A DNA stretch of 12,445 nt from NCBI GenBank assembly GCA_023460615.1, contig JAEWPL010000238.1:1-12445 (forward strand). Reading direction: 5' to 3'. Under the pieces are notes generated by a model. The model saw nothing but the letters and a program-made list of their open reading frames with translations, did no database searches and was not told the DNA's origin. Source of the DNA: Pseudomonadota bacterium. GTDB lineage: Bacteria > Pseudomonadota > Gammaproteobacteria > Enterobacterales > Succinivibrionaceae. Of the stretch, positions 1-6,169 are shown piece by piece (positions within the stretch are counted from its first letter, which is position 1; the number at the start of each line of letters is the position of its first letter). The translations under genes were made by a program, and so were the position numbers.

Positions 1-521
1 CCCATCTTTAAAGCTTCTTCAACAAGCTTATCTCCATCTTTATAAGCAAAGTAACCTTCTTGTGGGAAAGCTACAATTTGAATGTCCATGTACTCTTTTA
101 CTTGCTCTTTAATCTCAAGCATTGCCTTAAGAGCAGTAAATTTTGGATCAGTTACATCAATATGAGTTCTTACATATTGCACGCCGTGAGAGATTTGCTG
201 CTTGATGGCAATATAAGCACGTTGTTTGATTTCAGCTTCTGATAACTTATCTTTAGAGTCAGACCAATTGTCGATAGCTTCAAACAAAGTACCTGAAGCT
301 GTCTCTTTAGAAGGTAGCGATGCAGTATAGACATAATCTAAATGAATATGGGCATCAGCAAAAGGAGGAACTGTAAGTTTACCTTGTAAATCTACAACCT
401 TTGCATCTTTATATTCTTGCAAAACCTCTGTTCCAAATTTAATGAATTTGCCGTTTTCAACAGCAAAACTTGTGAGTCCTTGATTGTCGATATTTGCGTT
501 TTTATAAATAGTAACTGACAT
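1..521 (-). CDS. codA: Cytosine deaminase, N-terminal part (cut by window edge)
   Basis: Metal-dependent amidohydrolase that would convert cytosine to uracil and ammonia in the cytoplasm (pyrimidine salvage). About 173 residues are visible; E. coli CodA has about 427. I translated it by reverse complement. It starts MSVTIYKNANIDNQG. The metal-binding His-x-His lies in PPFADAHIHLD (His58, His60), followed by SGTLFEAI (about 76-83), QISHGVQYVRTHIDV (about 109-123) and QIVAFPQEG (about 148-156), whose Gln154 matches the substrate-contacting Gln156 of E. coli CodA. All of these segments match remembered E. coli CodA closely. The later metal ligands and catalytic Glu lie outside the window. It is the last visible gene of the transporter operon, 9 nt after the permease stop, with AAGG before the ATG. 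Related amidohydrolases act on isoguanine or creatinine, so the exact substrate is inferred. Confidence 0.88.
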   Translation of the reverse strand, partial: MSVTIYKNANIDNQGLTSFAVENGKFIKFGTEVLQEYKDAKVVDLQGKLTVPPFADAHIHLDYVYTASLPSKETASGTLFEAIDNWSDSKDKLSEAEIKQRAYIAIKQQISHGVQYVRTHIDVTDPKFTALKAMLEIKEQVKEYMDIQIVAFPQEGYFAYKDGDKLVEEALKM

Positions 522-530
522 GATTAAACC

Positions 531-1292
531 TTAATCCTTAGATTTTGCTTCAAAAATTTCTTTAATTACGTACATGCCTAAAGTTAAGATGATTAAGAAG
601 GTTGCTGCCACTGCGATGGTAGGATCGATGGTGGCACGTAAGTTCTCCCACATCACCATAGGTAAAGTCTTAGTATCAGCACCTGATACAAAGATAGTAA
701 CTACCACTTCATCAAGGGAAGTTACAAAGGATAGCAGAGCTGAAGTGACTAATGAGCTTTTAACACCAGGCACTGTAACTTTGAAAAAAGCACCAATTGG
801 AGTTGATCCCATAGACATAGCTGCAAGCTCTAAATTGGTATCAAAACGAGCAAGAGCTGAAGACATAGTCAAAAACACCATTGGGATAGCAAGAAGGCTA
901 TGAGCCATCACAAGTCCTAAAATGGAGTTGTTAAGACCTACCTTTGCAAAAGAGGCATATAAAGCTACACCTGTAATTACAACTGGCACAATCATTGGGG
1001 TAAGCATTAAATTTAAAAATAAATTCTTGCCTTTAAAGTTTAATTTGTTAACCGCTAAAGCTGCTAAAGTGCCAATGATAGTAGCAAGTACTGCTACTAA
1101 TAGAGCGATTATGATAGAACGCTCTAAAGAGGTGATCCACTCTGAGTTTTCAAAGAACTTTACATACCACTTTAAAGAGAACTCTTTTATAGGGTACACA
1201 AAGTAGTTTAAAGAGGTAAAAGACTGCGGAATAATCACTAATGCTGGTGCAATAATGACAAACAGAATTAAGAATACTAGAAAATATAACAT
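531..1292 (-). CDS. ABC transporter permease, PotC/YdcV type
   Basis: Inner-membrane subunit of a spermidine/putrescine-family ABC importer (253 residues). About six hydrophobic segments are visible, the first starting right at the N-terminus. The cytoplasmic EAA loop that docks on the ATPase is canonical: residues 155-175, ELAAMSMGSTPIGAFFKVTVP. The stretch MWENLRATIDPTIAVAATFL (about 214-233) is typical of the COG1177 group, especially members annotated only as 'putative spermidine/putrescine' permeases. The start is the ATG at 1292, with AAGGGG about 8 nt upstream. The gene begins 10 nt after the preceding permease stop, so the two are surely co-transcribed and probably form a heterodimer. 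The family is clear but the transported compound is not; see the binding protein. Confidence 0.9.
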   Translation of the reverse strand: MLYFLVFLILFVIIAPALVIIPQSFTSLNYFVYPIKEFSLKWYVKFFENSEWITSLERSIIIALLVAVLATIIGTLAALAVNKLNFKGKNLFLNLMLTPMIVPVVITGVALYASFAKVGLNNSILGLVMAHSLLAIPMVFLTMSSALARFDTNLELAAMSMGSTPIGAFFKVTVPGVKSSLVTSALLSFVTSLDEVVVTIFVSGADTKTLPMVMWENLRATIDPTIAVAATFLIILTLGMYVIKEIFEAKSKD

Positions 1293-1302
1293 CGCCTACC
1301 CC

Positions 1303-2157
1303 TTAAGCATTCTTTACAAAGATATTGCCAGTAAGTTTGAAAGCTACAGCAATAATTAAGTAAACCAAAACTAGTAACTCTACAGATAATGCAGAAGCTA
1401 AGCCCCAGTTAAAGTTAGTCATGCTCTTTTCAATTAAGTTTGAAAGCATCATATTGTCAGGACCACCTAATAAGGCAGGTGCAATATAGAAGCCTAGGGA
1501 TAACACGAAAACCATAATTGAGCCTGAGAGCATACCTGACTTTGATAAAGGTAAGAACACATGAGTAAAGCCGTAGAACTTACTACCACCCATAATGCTA
1601 GAGGCTAGCATTAAGTTCTTATCAATCTGCTTCATGGTGTTTTGAAGGGATAAGAACATAAATGGGATAAGAATGTGTACTAAAGAAATGGTAACTGCCA
1701 AATCTGTGTACAAAAGTTTAGCTGGCTCTTTTACAAAGCCTATGAACAATAAAGCTTGATTTACAATACCGTTGTTTTGCAAAATGATTTGCCAAGCAAA
1801 GATACGTACAAGCATTGATACCCAGTAAGGGATCAGTACACCTGCAGTAATTAACACTCTTACTTTTTTGGTTTTTGCATTAACGCTAAGGTAAGCCATT
1901 GGGTAGGCTAATACTAAGCACACTAAAGTTACGATAAAAGCAATTTTTACAGTACTAAAAAGTACAGACAAATAAAGTGGCTCTGTAAAAGCTTTAATGT
2001 AAAAACCAAAGGTAAAGCCTTGTTTTGATATCAAACTCTTTTTGATGATATCTAACAAAGGAAGTCCCATGGTTAGTACCACATACAACAAAGGAATGAT
2101 TAGTAGTAACCATTTAGCTTTGTCATAGAGGTTGTTAGAAAAAGTTTCTTTACTCAT
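1303..2157 (-). CDS. ABC transporter permease, PotB/YdcU type
   Basis: First of two membrane permeases of the importer (284 residues, usual for PotB/PotH-type proteins). A hydrophobic segment at about 17-37 is followed by a periplasmic stretch and five further membrane segments. The EAA-type loop is at about 182-204 (LMLASSIMGGSKFYGFTHVF followed by LP). It has Ala-Ser-Ser in place of Glu-Ala-Ala but keeps the Gly and the final hydrophobic-Leu-Pro. ALLGGPDNMMLSNLI (about 228-242) is also typical of the COG1176 family. The ATG at 2157 follows AGGAT. The gene lies 37 nt after the binding-protein stop, and that gap holds a perfect hairpin that may lower permease expression relative to the binding protein. 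Confidence 0.9.
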   Translation of the reverse strand: MSKETFSNNLYDKAKWLLLIIPLLYVVLTMGLPLLDIIKKSLISKQGFTFGFYIKAFTEPLYLSVLFSTVKIAFIVTLVCLVLAYPMAYLSVNAKTKKVRVLITAGVLIPYWVSMLVRIFAWQIILQNNGIVNQALLFIGFVKEPAKLLYTDLAVTISLVHILIPFMFLSLQNTMKQIDKNLMLASSIMGGSKFYGFTHVFLPLSKSGMLSGSIMVFVLSLGFYIAPALLGGPDNMMLSNLIEKSMTNFNWGLASALSVELLVLVYLIIAVAFKLTGNIFVKNA

Positions 2158-2168
2158 CGTCTATCCTA

Positions 2169-2187
2169 AGGTGGCATAAAGCCACCT
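2169..2187 (-). repeat. Intercistronic hairpin between binding-protein and permease genes
   Basis: On the minus strand AGGTGGC and GCCACCT form a perfect 7-bp stem around the loop TTTAT, directly after the binding-protein stop and before the permease ribosome-binding site. No T run follows, so a full terminator is unlikely. Hairpins here in other importer operons (malE-malF type) protect the 3' end of the binding-protein message or reduce read-through. That role is inferred by analogy. Confidence 0.6.
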
Positions 2188-2194
2188 ACAGTTT

Positions 2195-3253
2195 TTACTT
2201 ACTTAAAATCCAAGCATCAAAGCGTTCTAGAACAGTGTTTAAGTTCTCAGCCCAATAAGCGTTGTCGATGTAGAACTCGTTTTGCATTTGCTCAGGAGTT
2301 TGACCAATACGCTTTAATTGATCTTGGTTTAAAAGCTTGATAGCCTCTGGGTTAGTTGAACCATAAGGAATTTGTGAGGAGAAAGCAGCTTGCTGCTTTG
2401 CAGAGCTGATAAAGTTAATAAACTTCATAGCGTTAGCTTTGTTAGGTGCATTCTTTGGAACTACCCAACCTGCTGCAATACGCATACCTTGATTGTAGTT
2501 AATCTCAACAGGGGCACCTTCATCTTGAGCATTTAGGATACGACCTGACCAAGCTAAAGCAATGTCAGCCTCACCTGTAGATAACATTTGTGAAGGTTGT
2601 GCACCTTTAGTCCACCATACGATAGAGTCTTTGATGGTATCAAGTTTCTTAAATGCTCTGTCTAAATCTAGTGGGTATAACTTGTCAGGGGTTACACCGT
2701 CTGCAAGTAATGCAGATTCAAGAACAGTTACAGGATATTGCCACATAGCTCTTTTACCTGGGAATTTTTCAAGATCATAAAATTCTGCCCAGTTAGCTGG
2801 AGCTGGAGTATCCTTAAACTTGTCTTTGTTGTAGGAAATAACAGAGGAGTAAACTTCAGCGCCAACAACATGCTCAAGCTGTACTTCTTTATCAAGTTTT
2901 TCAGTTACTACCTTGTAATCAATTGGCTCTAAGTAACCTTGTTTACCAGCATATACACCCCAGTAAGCATCGCAGTTCATCACATCCCACTCAGTAGTAT
3001 CGTTTTCTACCATGGCAATTAACTTTGCGTAATCTGATGGAGTTACTACAGTTACCTTAATTCCAGTCTCTTTTTCAAAAGGTACAATATTCTGTTTTAC
3101 ACGAGCATCAGTATTGGTGCCACCCCAGTCTACGAAAACTAGCTTGCCAGTCTCAGCTGAAGCTTCTTGAGAGGATGCTTTGTCATCGCCACAACCGGTG
3201 GTTAAAATTGCAACTAAAGAGGATACTAATAAGGTTTTTGCAAAATTCTTCAT
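2195..3253 (-). CDS. ABC transporter substrate-binding lipoprotein (COG0687, PotD/YdcS-like)
   Basis: Binding protein of the importer, 352 residues from the chosen start. MKNFAKTLLVSSLVAILTTG is a short positive N-terminus plus hydrophobic core. Cys21 follows LTTG, an acceptable lipobox although position -3 is Thr, so it is probably a lipoprotein tethered on the periplasmic side. The mature part has the bilobal PotD-like fold signature: KLVFVDWGGT (37-46), PFEKETGIKV, a middle segment ending in TGEADIALAWSGRI, and a C-terminal helix-rich tail ending in WILSK. Where polyamine-binding PotD has the Trp-Thr-Glu-Tyr segment, this protein has Trp-Gly-Gly-Thr, as in the loosely annotated YdcS-like relatives. 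The ATG at 3253 is preferred because GGAG lies 6 nt before it. The in-frame ATG at 3265 overlaps that GGAG and the ATPase stop codon. The ligand is unknown. Confidence 0.88.
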   Translation of the reverse strand: MKNFAKTLLVSSLVAILTTGCGDDKASSQEASAETGKLVFVDWGGTNTDARVKQNIVPFEKETGIKVTVVTPSDYAKLIAMVENDTTEWDVMNCDAYWGVYAGKQGYLEPIDYKVVTEKLDKEVQLEHVVGAEVYSSVISYNKDKFKDTPAPANWAEFYDLEKFPGKRAMWQYPVTVLESALLADGVTPDKLYPLDLDRAFKKLDTIKDSIVWWTKGAQPSQMLSTGEADIALAWSGRILNAQDEGAPVEINYNQGMRIAAGWVVPKNAPNKANAMKFINFISSAKQQAAFSSQIPYGSTNPEAIKLLNQDQLKRIGQTPEQMQNEFYIDNAYWAENLNTVLERFDAWILSK

Positions 3254-3259
3254 GGGAAA

Positions 3260-3263
3260 CTCC
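3260..3263 (-). promoter_or_regulatory. Ribosome-binding site deciding the binding-protein start
   Basis: GGAG ends 6 nt before the ATG at 3253. An in-frame ATG at 3265 would lie across this GGAG and share one base with the ATPase stop codon, and it has no Shine-Dalgarno sequence of its own. The shorter protein is therefore chosen. Confidence 0.7.
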
Positions 3264-3264
3264 A

Positions 3265-4362
3265 TTATTCAAATAAGATAGCAGTGTGGTTAGCATCAAA
3301 ACCTAATTGAACAGGTTTTGTTAAATCTAGTTGCCTAAAATCGTGGACACTAAAGGTTACGTTTAAACTTAAACTGCCCACTTTTGCTTTAGCTTTAACT
3401 AGTTGACCTAAGTAAATGTTCTCGTCGATAACAGCTTTGAAAGTGTTGTCGTAAGTTTGTCCATCCTTTACTAAGTGAATAGCTTCAGGACGTAGGGCAA
3501 AGAATGGATTTGGATCTTGATTTTTGATGGTAGTAAGTGGTGTCTTAATTGTGCATTGACCTTCAACTAAAGGGGAAGTACCACTAACTTTAGTACCACC
3601 GTCAATTGCCTCATAAACAGCGTTATTTAAAGGAATGATATTAGTAGTTCCCATAAATTCAGCTACAAAGCGGTTTGATGGTTGCTCATAAATCTTTTCA
3701 GGAGTGTCAAATTGCTGAATTTTACCTGCGCTTACGATACAAATCTTATCGGACATGGAGAAAGCTTCTTCTTGATCGTGAGTAACTGAGATGGTGGTCA
3801 TACCAAGCTCATGAGTAATTCTCTTGATCTCAAATTGCATGTCGTGACGGAGGTTTTTATCAAGAGCTCCTAAAGGCTCATCAAGTAATAATAAAGGAGG
3901 GTTATAGATAATGGCACGAGCTAGGGCTACACGTTGCTGTTGACCACCTGATAATTGTCTTGGAAGTCTGTCAGCTAGACCTTCAAGCTTGATTAAAGAA
4001 AGCATCTTTTTTACTTTTTTGTCGATTTCCTCTTTCTTTAATTTACGAAGCTTTAATGGATAGGCAATATTCTGTGCCACTGTAAGATGTGGAAATAAAG
4101 CATAGTTCTGAAAGAGCATACCAATGTTACGTTTATAACAAGGAGTAGTAGCAACATCTTTACCGTTAATAAAGATCTTGCCACTAGAGCAACGCTCAAA
4201 ACCTGCGATAACTTTTAAAAGGGTAGTTTTACCTGATCCTGAAGATCCTAAGATAGATACAAATTCACCTGCTTTACAAGTAAGGTTAATATCTTCTAAG
4301 GCTTTAAAGGTTCCATAATTTTTTGAGACATCTAAAACGACGAGCTCCTGACCAATTCCCAT
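3265..4362 (-). CDS. ABC transporter ATP-binding protein, PotA type
   Basis: Cytoplasmic ATPase that powers the importer (365 residues). Visible motifs: Walker A GSSGSGKT (39-46), Q-loop Gln85 in LFQNYALFPH, signature LSGGQQQ (137-143), Walker B LLLLDEP (157-163), D-loop ALD (166-168) and switch His195 in SVTHD. The C-terminal ~130 residues match the TOBE extension of PotA/MalK-type ATPases, including FFALRPEAIHL. It is the first gene of the minus-strand operon and is followed by the binding protein after 11 nt. The ATG at 4362 is chosen over an in-frame TTG at 4374 because the TTG overlaps the GGAG that serves the ATG. Family assignment is firm; the name potA is withheld because the substrate is uncertain. 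Confidence 0.92.
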   Translation of the reverse strand: MGIGQELVVLDVSKNYGTFKALEDINLTCKAGEFVSILGSSGSGKTTLLKVIAGFERCSSGKIFINGKDVATTPCYKRNIGMLFQNYALFPHLTVAQNIAYPLKLRKLKKEEIDKKVKKMLSLIKLEGLADRLPRQLSGGQQQRVALARAIIYNPPLLLLDEPLGALDKNLRHDMQFEIKRITHELGMTTISVTHDQEEAFSMSDKICIVSAGKIQQFDTPEKIYEQPSNRFVAEFMGTTNIIPLNNAVYEAIDGGTKVSGTSPLVEGQCTIKTPLTTIKNQDPNPFFALRPEAIHLVKDGQTYDNTFKAVIDENIYLGQLVKAKAKVGSLSLNVTFSVHDFRQLDLTKPVQLGFDANHTAILFE

Positions 4363-4368
4363 AAATAA

Positions 4369-4372
4369 CTCC
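4369..4372 (-). promoter_or_regulatory. Ribosome-binding site deciding the ATPase start
   Basis: GGAG lies 6 nt before the ATG at 4362. The alternative in-frame TTG at 4374 overlaps it and so cannot be the start that it serves. Confidence 0.7.
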
Positions 4373-4483
4373 AATTAACTAATTCTTTTAAAAGCATTGT
4401 GCTCTATAAAGACACAGCTTTTTAAAGTGGCTTAGTCTTGGTGCGGAAAAGAAACTATGTGTTTTAAACTGGTGCGTTTACAA

Positions 4484-4499
4484 ATAAATTGCGATTTAT
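4484..4499. repeat. Inverted repeat, possible operator
   Basis: ATAAAT and ATTTAT flank TGCG, a perfect 6-bp inverted repeat about 120 bases upstream of the ATPase gene. A palindrome this AT-rich could arise by chance. It is a possible regulator site for the importer operon. Confidence 0.35.
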
Positions 4500-4553
4500 C
4501 AAAGAGTAAAGAATGAAAAAGACTGAACTTTAAAAGCACAACAAATAGCAAAT

Positions 4554-4569
4554 TGTGATCATATAAACA
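4554..4569. promoter_or_regulatory. Weak CRP-like site
   Basis: TGTGA, six bases, then AAACA: the left half matches the CRP consensus TGTGA-N6-TCACA fully, the right half at three of five positions. It lies between divergent transcription units, where CRP regulation of nutrient importers is common. Only the half-site is persuasive. Confidence 0.25.
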
Positions 4570-4572
4570 GTT

Positions 4573-4602
4573 TTACAAATGGGGATGAATCCCCATTTGT
4601 AA
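4573..4602. repeat. Perfect 14-bp inverted repeat (long hairpin)
   Basis: TTACAAATGGGGAT and its exact complement ATCCCCATTTGTAA flank the two bases GA; as RNA this gives a 13-bp stem with a TGAA tetraloop. The GGGG/CCCC core stands out in AT-rich surroundings. No T run follows on either strand and no gene ends here, so a terminator is not well supported. It could be an operator, the 5' hairpin of a leader, or part of a small RNA. Confidence 0.75.
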
Positions 4603-4622
4603 GCAACTTATGCTTTAGTTGC
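4603..4622. repeat. Second hairpin abutting the first
   Basis: GCAACT and AGTTGC form a 6-bp stem around an 8-base loop (TATGCTTT), directly next to the 14-bp repeat with no gap. Tandem stems suggest that the DNA may be transcribed into a structured RNA, but no promoter for one was established. Confidence 0.5.
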
Positions 4623-4654
4623 ACTAAAACTACAAAATTAAGTAAAAAAAGCTC

Positions 4655-4721
4655 TAAGATCTTTATTAGTGCAATTAAAAGATCTTAAGTTTTGCAAACT
4701 AAAAGTTTTAAAGCTTAAGAT
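4655..4721. repeat. Overlapping inverted repeats built on AAGATCTT
   Basis: TAAGATCTTT (4655-4664) pairs perfectly with AAAGATCTTA (4678-4687). The second arm continues as ATCTTAAG (4682-4689), which pairs perfectly with CTTAAGAT (4714-4721). The three arms can therefore form two mutually exclusive stems, or be three copies of a regulator site. The last arm overlaps the likely -35 of the holD-position gene. Confidence 0.55.
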
Positions 4722-4741
4722 TTTAAAAGATAAGTTATAAT
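4715..4741 (+). promoter_or_regulatory. Likely promoter of the holD-position gene and rimI
   Basis: A perfect -10 TATAAT lies at 4736-4741, 36 bases before the ATG. TTAAGA at 4715-4720 is a four-of-six -35 match at a short 15-base spacing. The weak -35 and the overlapping AAGATCTT-type repeats suggest regulated initiation. Confidence 0.5.
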
Positions 4742-4777
4742 TGAACGTAAGTAAAAAAGAGTAGTAAGTAGGTTAGT

Positions 4778-6169
4778 ATGGTTTTTAAAGATGAACAAAT
4801 AATCTGGAAGGTAAGAGCTGGGGTTAAATTACCCTTTGCATCTGAAGATCCAAAAGACATAAATGAGAAAACTCAAGCTCAACCTTTAAAAACAGAAACT
4901 ACTCAAACTGCAAATCAAATAGCTAATAACAGCTCTGTAGTGGCAAATCAAAATCCTGCTATTGTTAATACTAAGGAAGTTACAAATACACAGTCTGTAG
5001 CTAACCCTCAAACTGATGTTGCTCCTGTTGCAAGTCAAAATATAAATCAGAATTCAGTTAAAGCTCTTGATCAAAATACTATTCAGAATCAAAACGAGAA
5101 TGTATGGCAGGAGGTTACTGAGAGTGCTGAAAAGAGTCTATCTTCTGTTGCAATTCAAACTATTGCCGCTCAAAGTTTTCCTAAAGCTACTGCACTTGAA
5201 AGTACTACAACTGTAAAACCTACCGTATCAAGTGCTGTACAAGATGTAGCGTTAAAAACTCCAGTTGCAAAGCCACAAGTTGCAATTTCAACAAACGATA
5301 CTCTCACCTTTGATGATTTAAACTCACTTCCTATTGAAGAACTTAATAAGCGCTTATTGCTTCAAAAGATTAACCTAAATCAGAATGCTTTTGATGGGAA
5401 TACTGCTCAAAATCAAGCTACAGTTGTACCTTCTGCTAATCCACAACAAGAGCCTTTGAATACACAGACTGTACTTCAAGATAATAAAGTATCACCAATA
5501 ACAGAGAGTATAAGTAATCATTCTCAAGATAGTAGTTTGCCAAAAGCACAGGATGTTACTAGCACAAATCTTGGCTCTAACGGAGAACCTGAAGCTTTAT
5601 TACAAACTATTTCAATAGAAACAGCTGAACCTGTTGTATCTTCTACTTATGATCCTGTTGCAGGTACTGCTGATGTTTCAAGTGAAAACACTCAAACATC
5701 AAATTCGTTAGCTTATGGTGAAGTGGCACCTGAATTTGTAAGTCATTTAAAAAATAGTGAAGCACAAGCTAAAGTAGAGCAGAGTATTAACCCTATAGCA
5801 CAGCAACATATGTTTAATGCAGCAACTCCTGTAGCGGTAGTGGATGGGGTAGCAGTTGCAAATAACGCATGCGTACAAGAAGAGAGTCTAATTTCTCCTA
5901 TTGCTAATTGGCATTTGCGAAAGCAAAGAGCTGAGGTCTTTATCGATTTGAACTCTAGCGTGGATTTTGTGGAAGGGTTAGTTAACTTTTTAAAATCTAA
6001 GAAAGTAGATGTAAAACCTTTTGATGAGAACGTGCATTACTTACCATCTGATTTACTTTTAGTAGATCAAACAAGACTAGTGCCTCAAGGTACTGTGTAT
6101 TGCTTAAACTTAGGTAAAAGATATATTTGGGACAATCTAAAACTAGAGTTAGGTGATAAGCTCAAATGA
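4778..6169 (+). CDS. Low-complexity protein in holD position; possible DNA polymerase III psi subunit with long disordered insertion
   Basis: A 463-residue protein with no signal peptide or membrane segment. Residues 1-23 are ordered-looking and contain IIWKVR (8-13). Residues about 24-370 are rich in Gln, Asn, Thr, Ser, Ala and Val, broken only by a probable helix at 177-205 (DLNSLPIEELNKRLLLQK), so mostly disordered. Residues about 370-463 look folded: ANWHLRK (376-382), alternating strands, YLPSDLLLVD (421-430) and PQG (436-438). The stop overlaps the rimI start by four bases (ATGA), as holD overlaps rimI in E. coli. HolD proteins start with a chi-binding stretch of type GITxWxLRxP and contain a Leu-Pro-Gln-Gly-like segment, which the C-terminal part resembles. 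Position supports psi; the residue match is weak, and typical HolD has only about 135 residues. The ribosome-binding site is weak (AGG, 6 nt before ATG). Confidence 0.5.
   Translation: MVFKDEQIIWKVRAGVKLPFASEDPKDINEKTQAQPLKTETTQTANQIANNSSVVANQNPAIVNTKEVTNTQSVANPQTDVAPVASQNINQNSVKALDQNTIQNQNENVWQEVTESAEKSLSSVAIQTIAAQSFPKATALESTTTVKPTVSSAVQDVALKTPVAKPQVAISTNDTLTFDDLNSLPIEELNKRLLLQKINLNQNAFDGNTAQNQATVVPSANPQQEPLNTQTVLQDNKVSPITESISNHSQDSSLPKAQDVTSTNLGSNGEPEALLQTISIETAEPVVSSTYDPVAGTADVSSENTQTSNSLAYGEVAPEFVSHLKNSEAQAKVEQSINPIAQQHMFNAATPVAVVDGVAVANNACVQEESLISPIANWHLRKQRAEVFIDLNSSVDFVEGLVNFLKSKKVDVKPFDENVHYLPSDLLLVDQTRLVPQGTVYCLNLGKRYIWDNLKLELGDKLK

Larger units (their letters stand above)
4363..4777. 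other. Divergent intergenic regulatory region
   Basis: This 415-base gene-free stretch separates the minus-strand importer operon from the plus-strand holD-position gene, so it must carry promoters for both. A plausible plus-strand promoter is seen at 4715-4741. I could not find a convincing minus-strand promoter; TTTATA near 4400-4405 is a possible -10 without a good -35. The stretch has an unusual number of inverted repeats (4484-4499, 4573-4602, 4603-4622, 4655-4721), listed separately. No coding sequence or known RNA is recognised. Confidence 0.75.

Noticed and set aside
60..242. 60-codon open frame on the plus strand
   Set aside because: It is antisense to the clearly conserved CodA N-terminus and has no ribosome-binding site or recognisable product.
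574..1206. Open frames on the plus strand opposite the PotC-like permease
   Set aside because: They lie wholly inside a well-supported permease on the minus strand, have no ribosome-binding site, and encode sequences unlike any family I know. The same applies to frames opposite or inside the binding protein (2562-2932), pntA (7964-8197) and pntB (10009-10221).
4573..4602. Rho-independent terminator
   Set aside because: The stem is strong, but no T run follows on either strand and no gene ends beside it.
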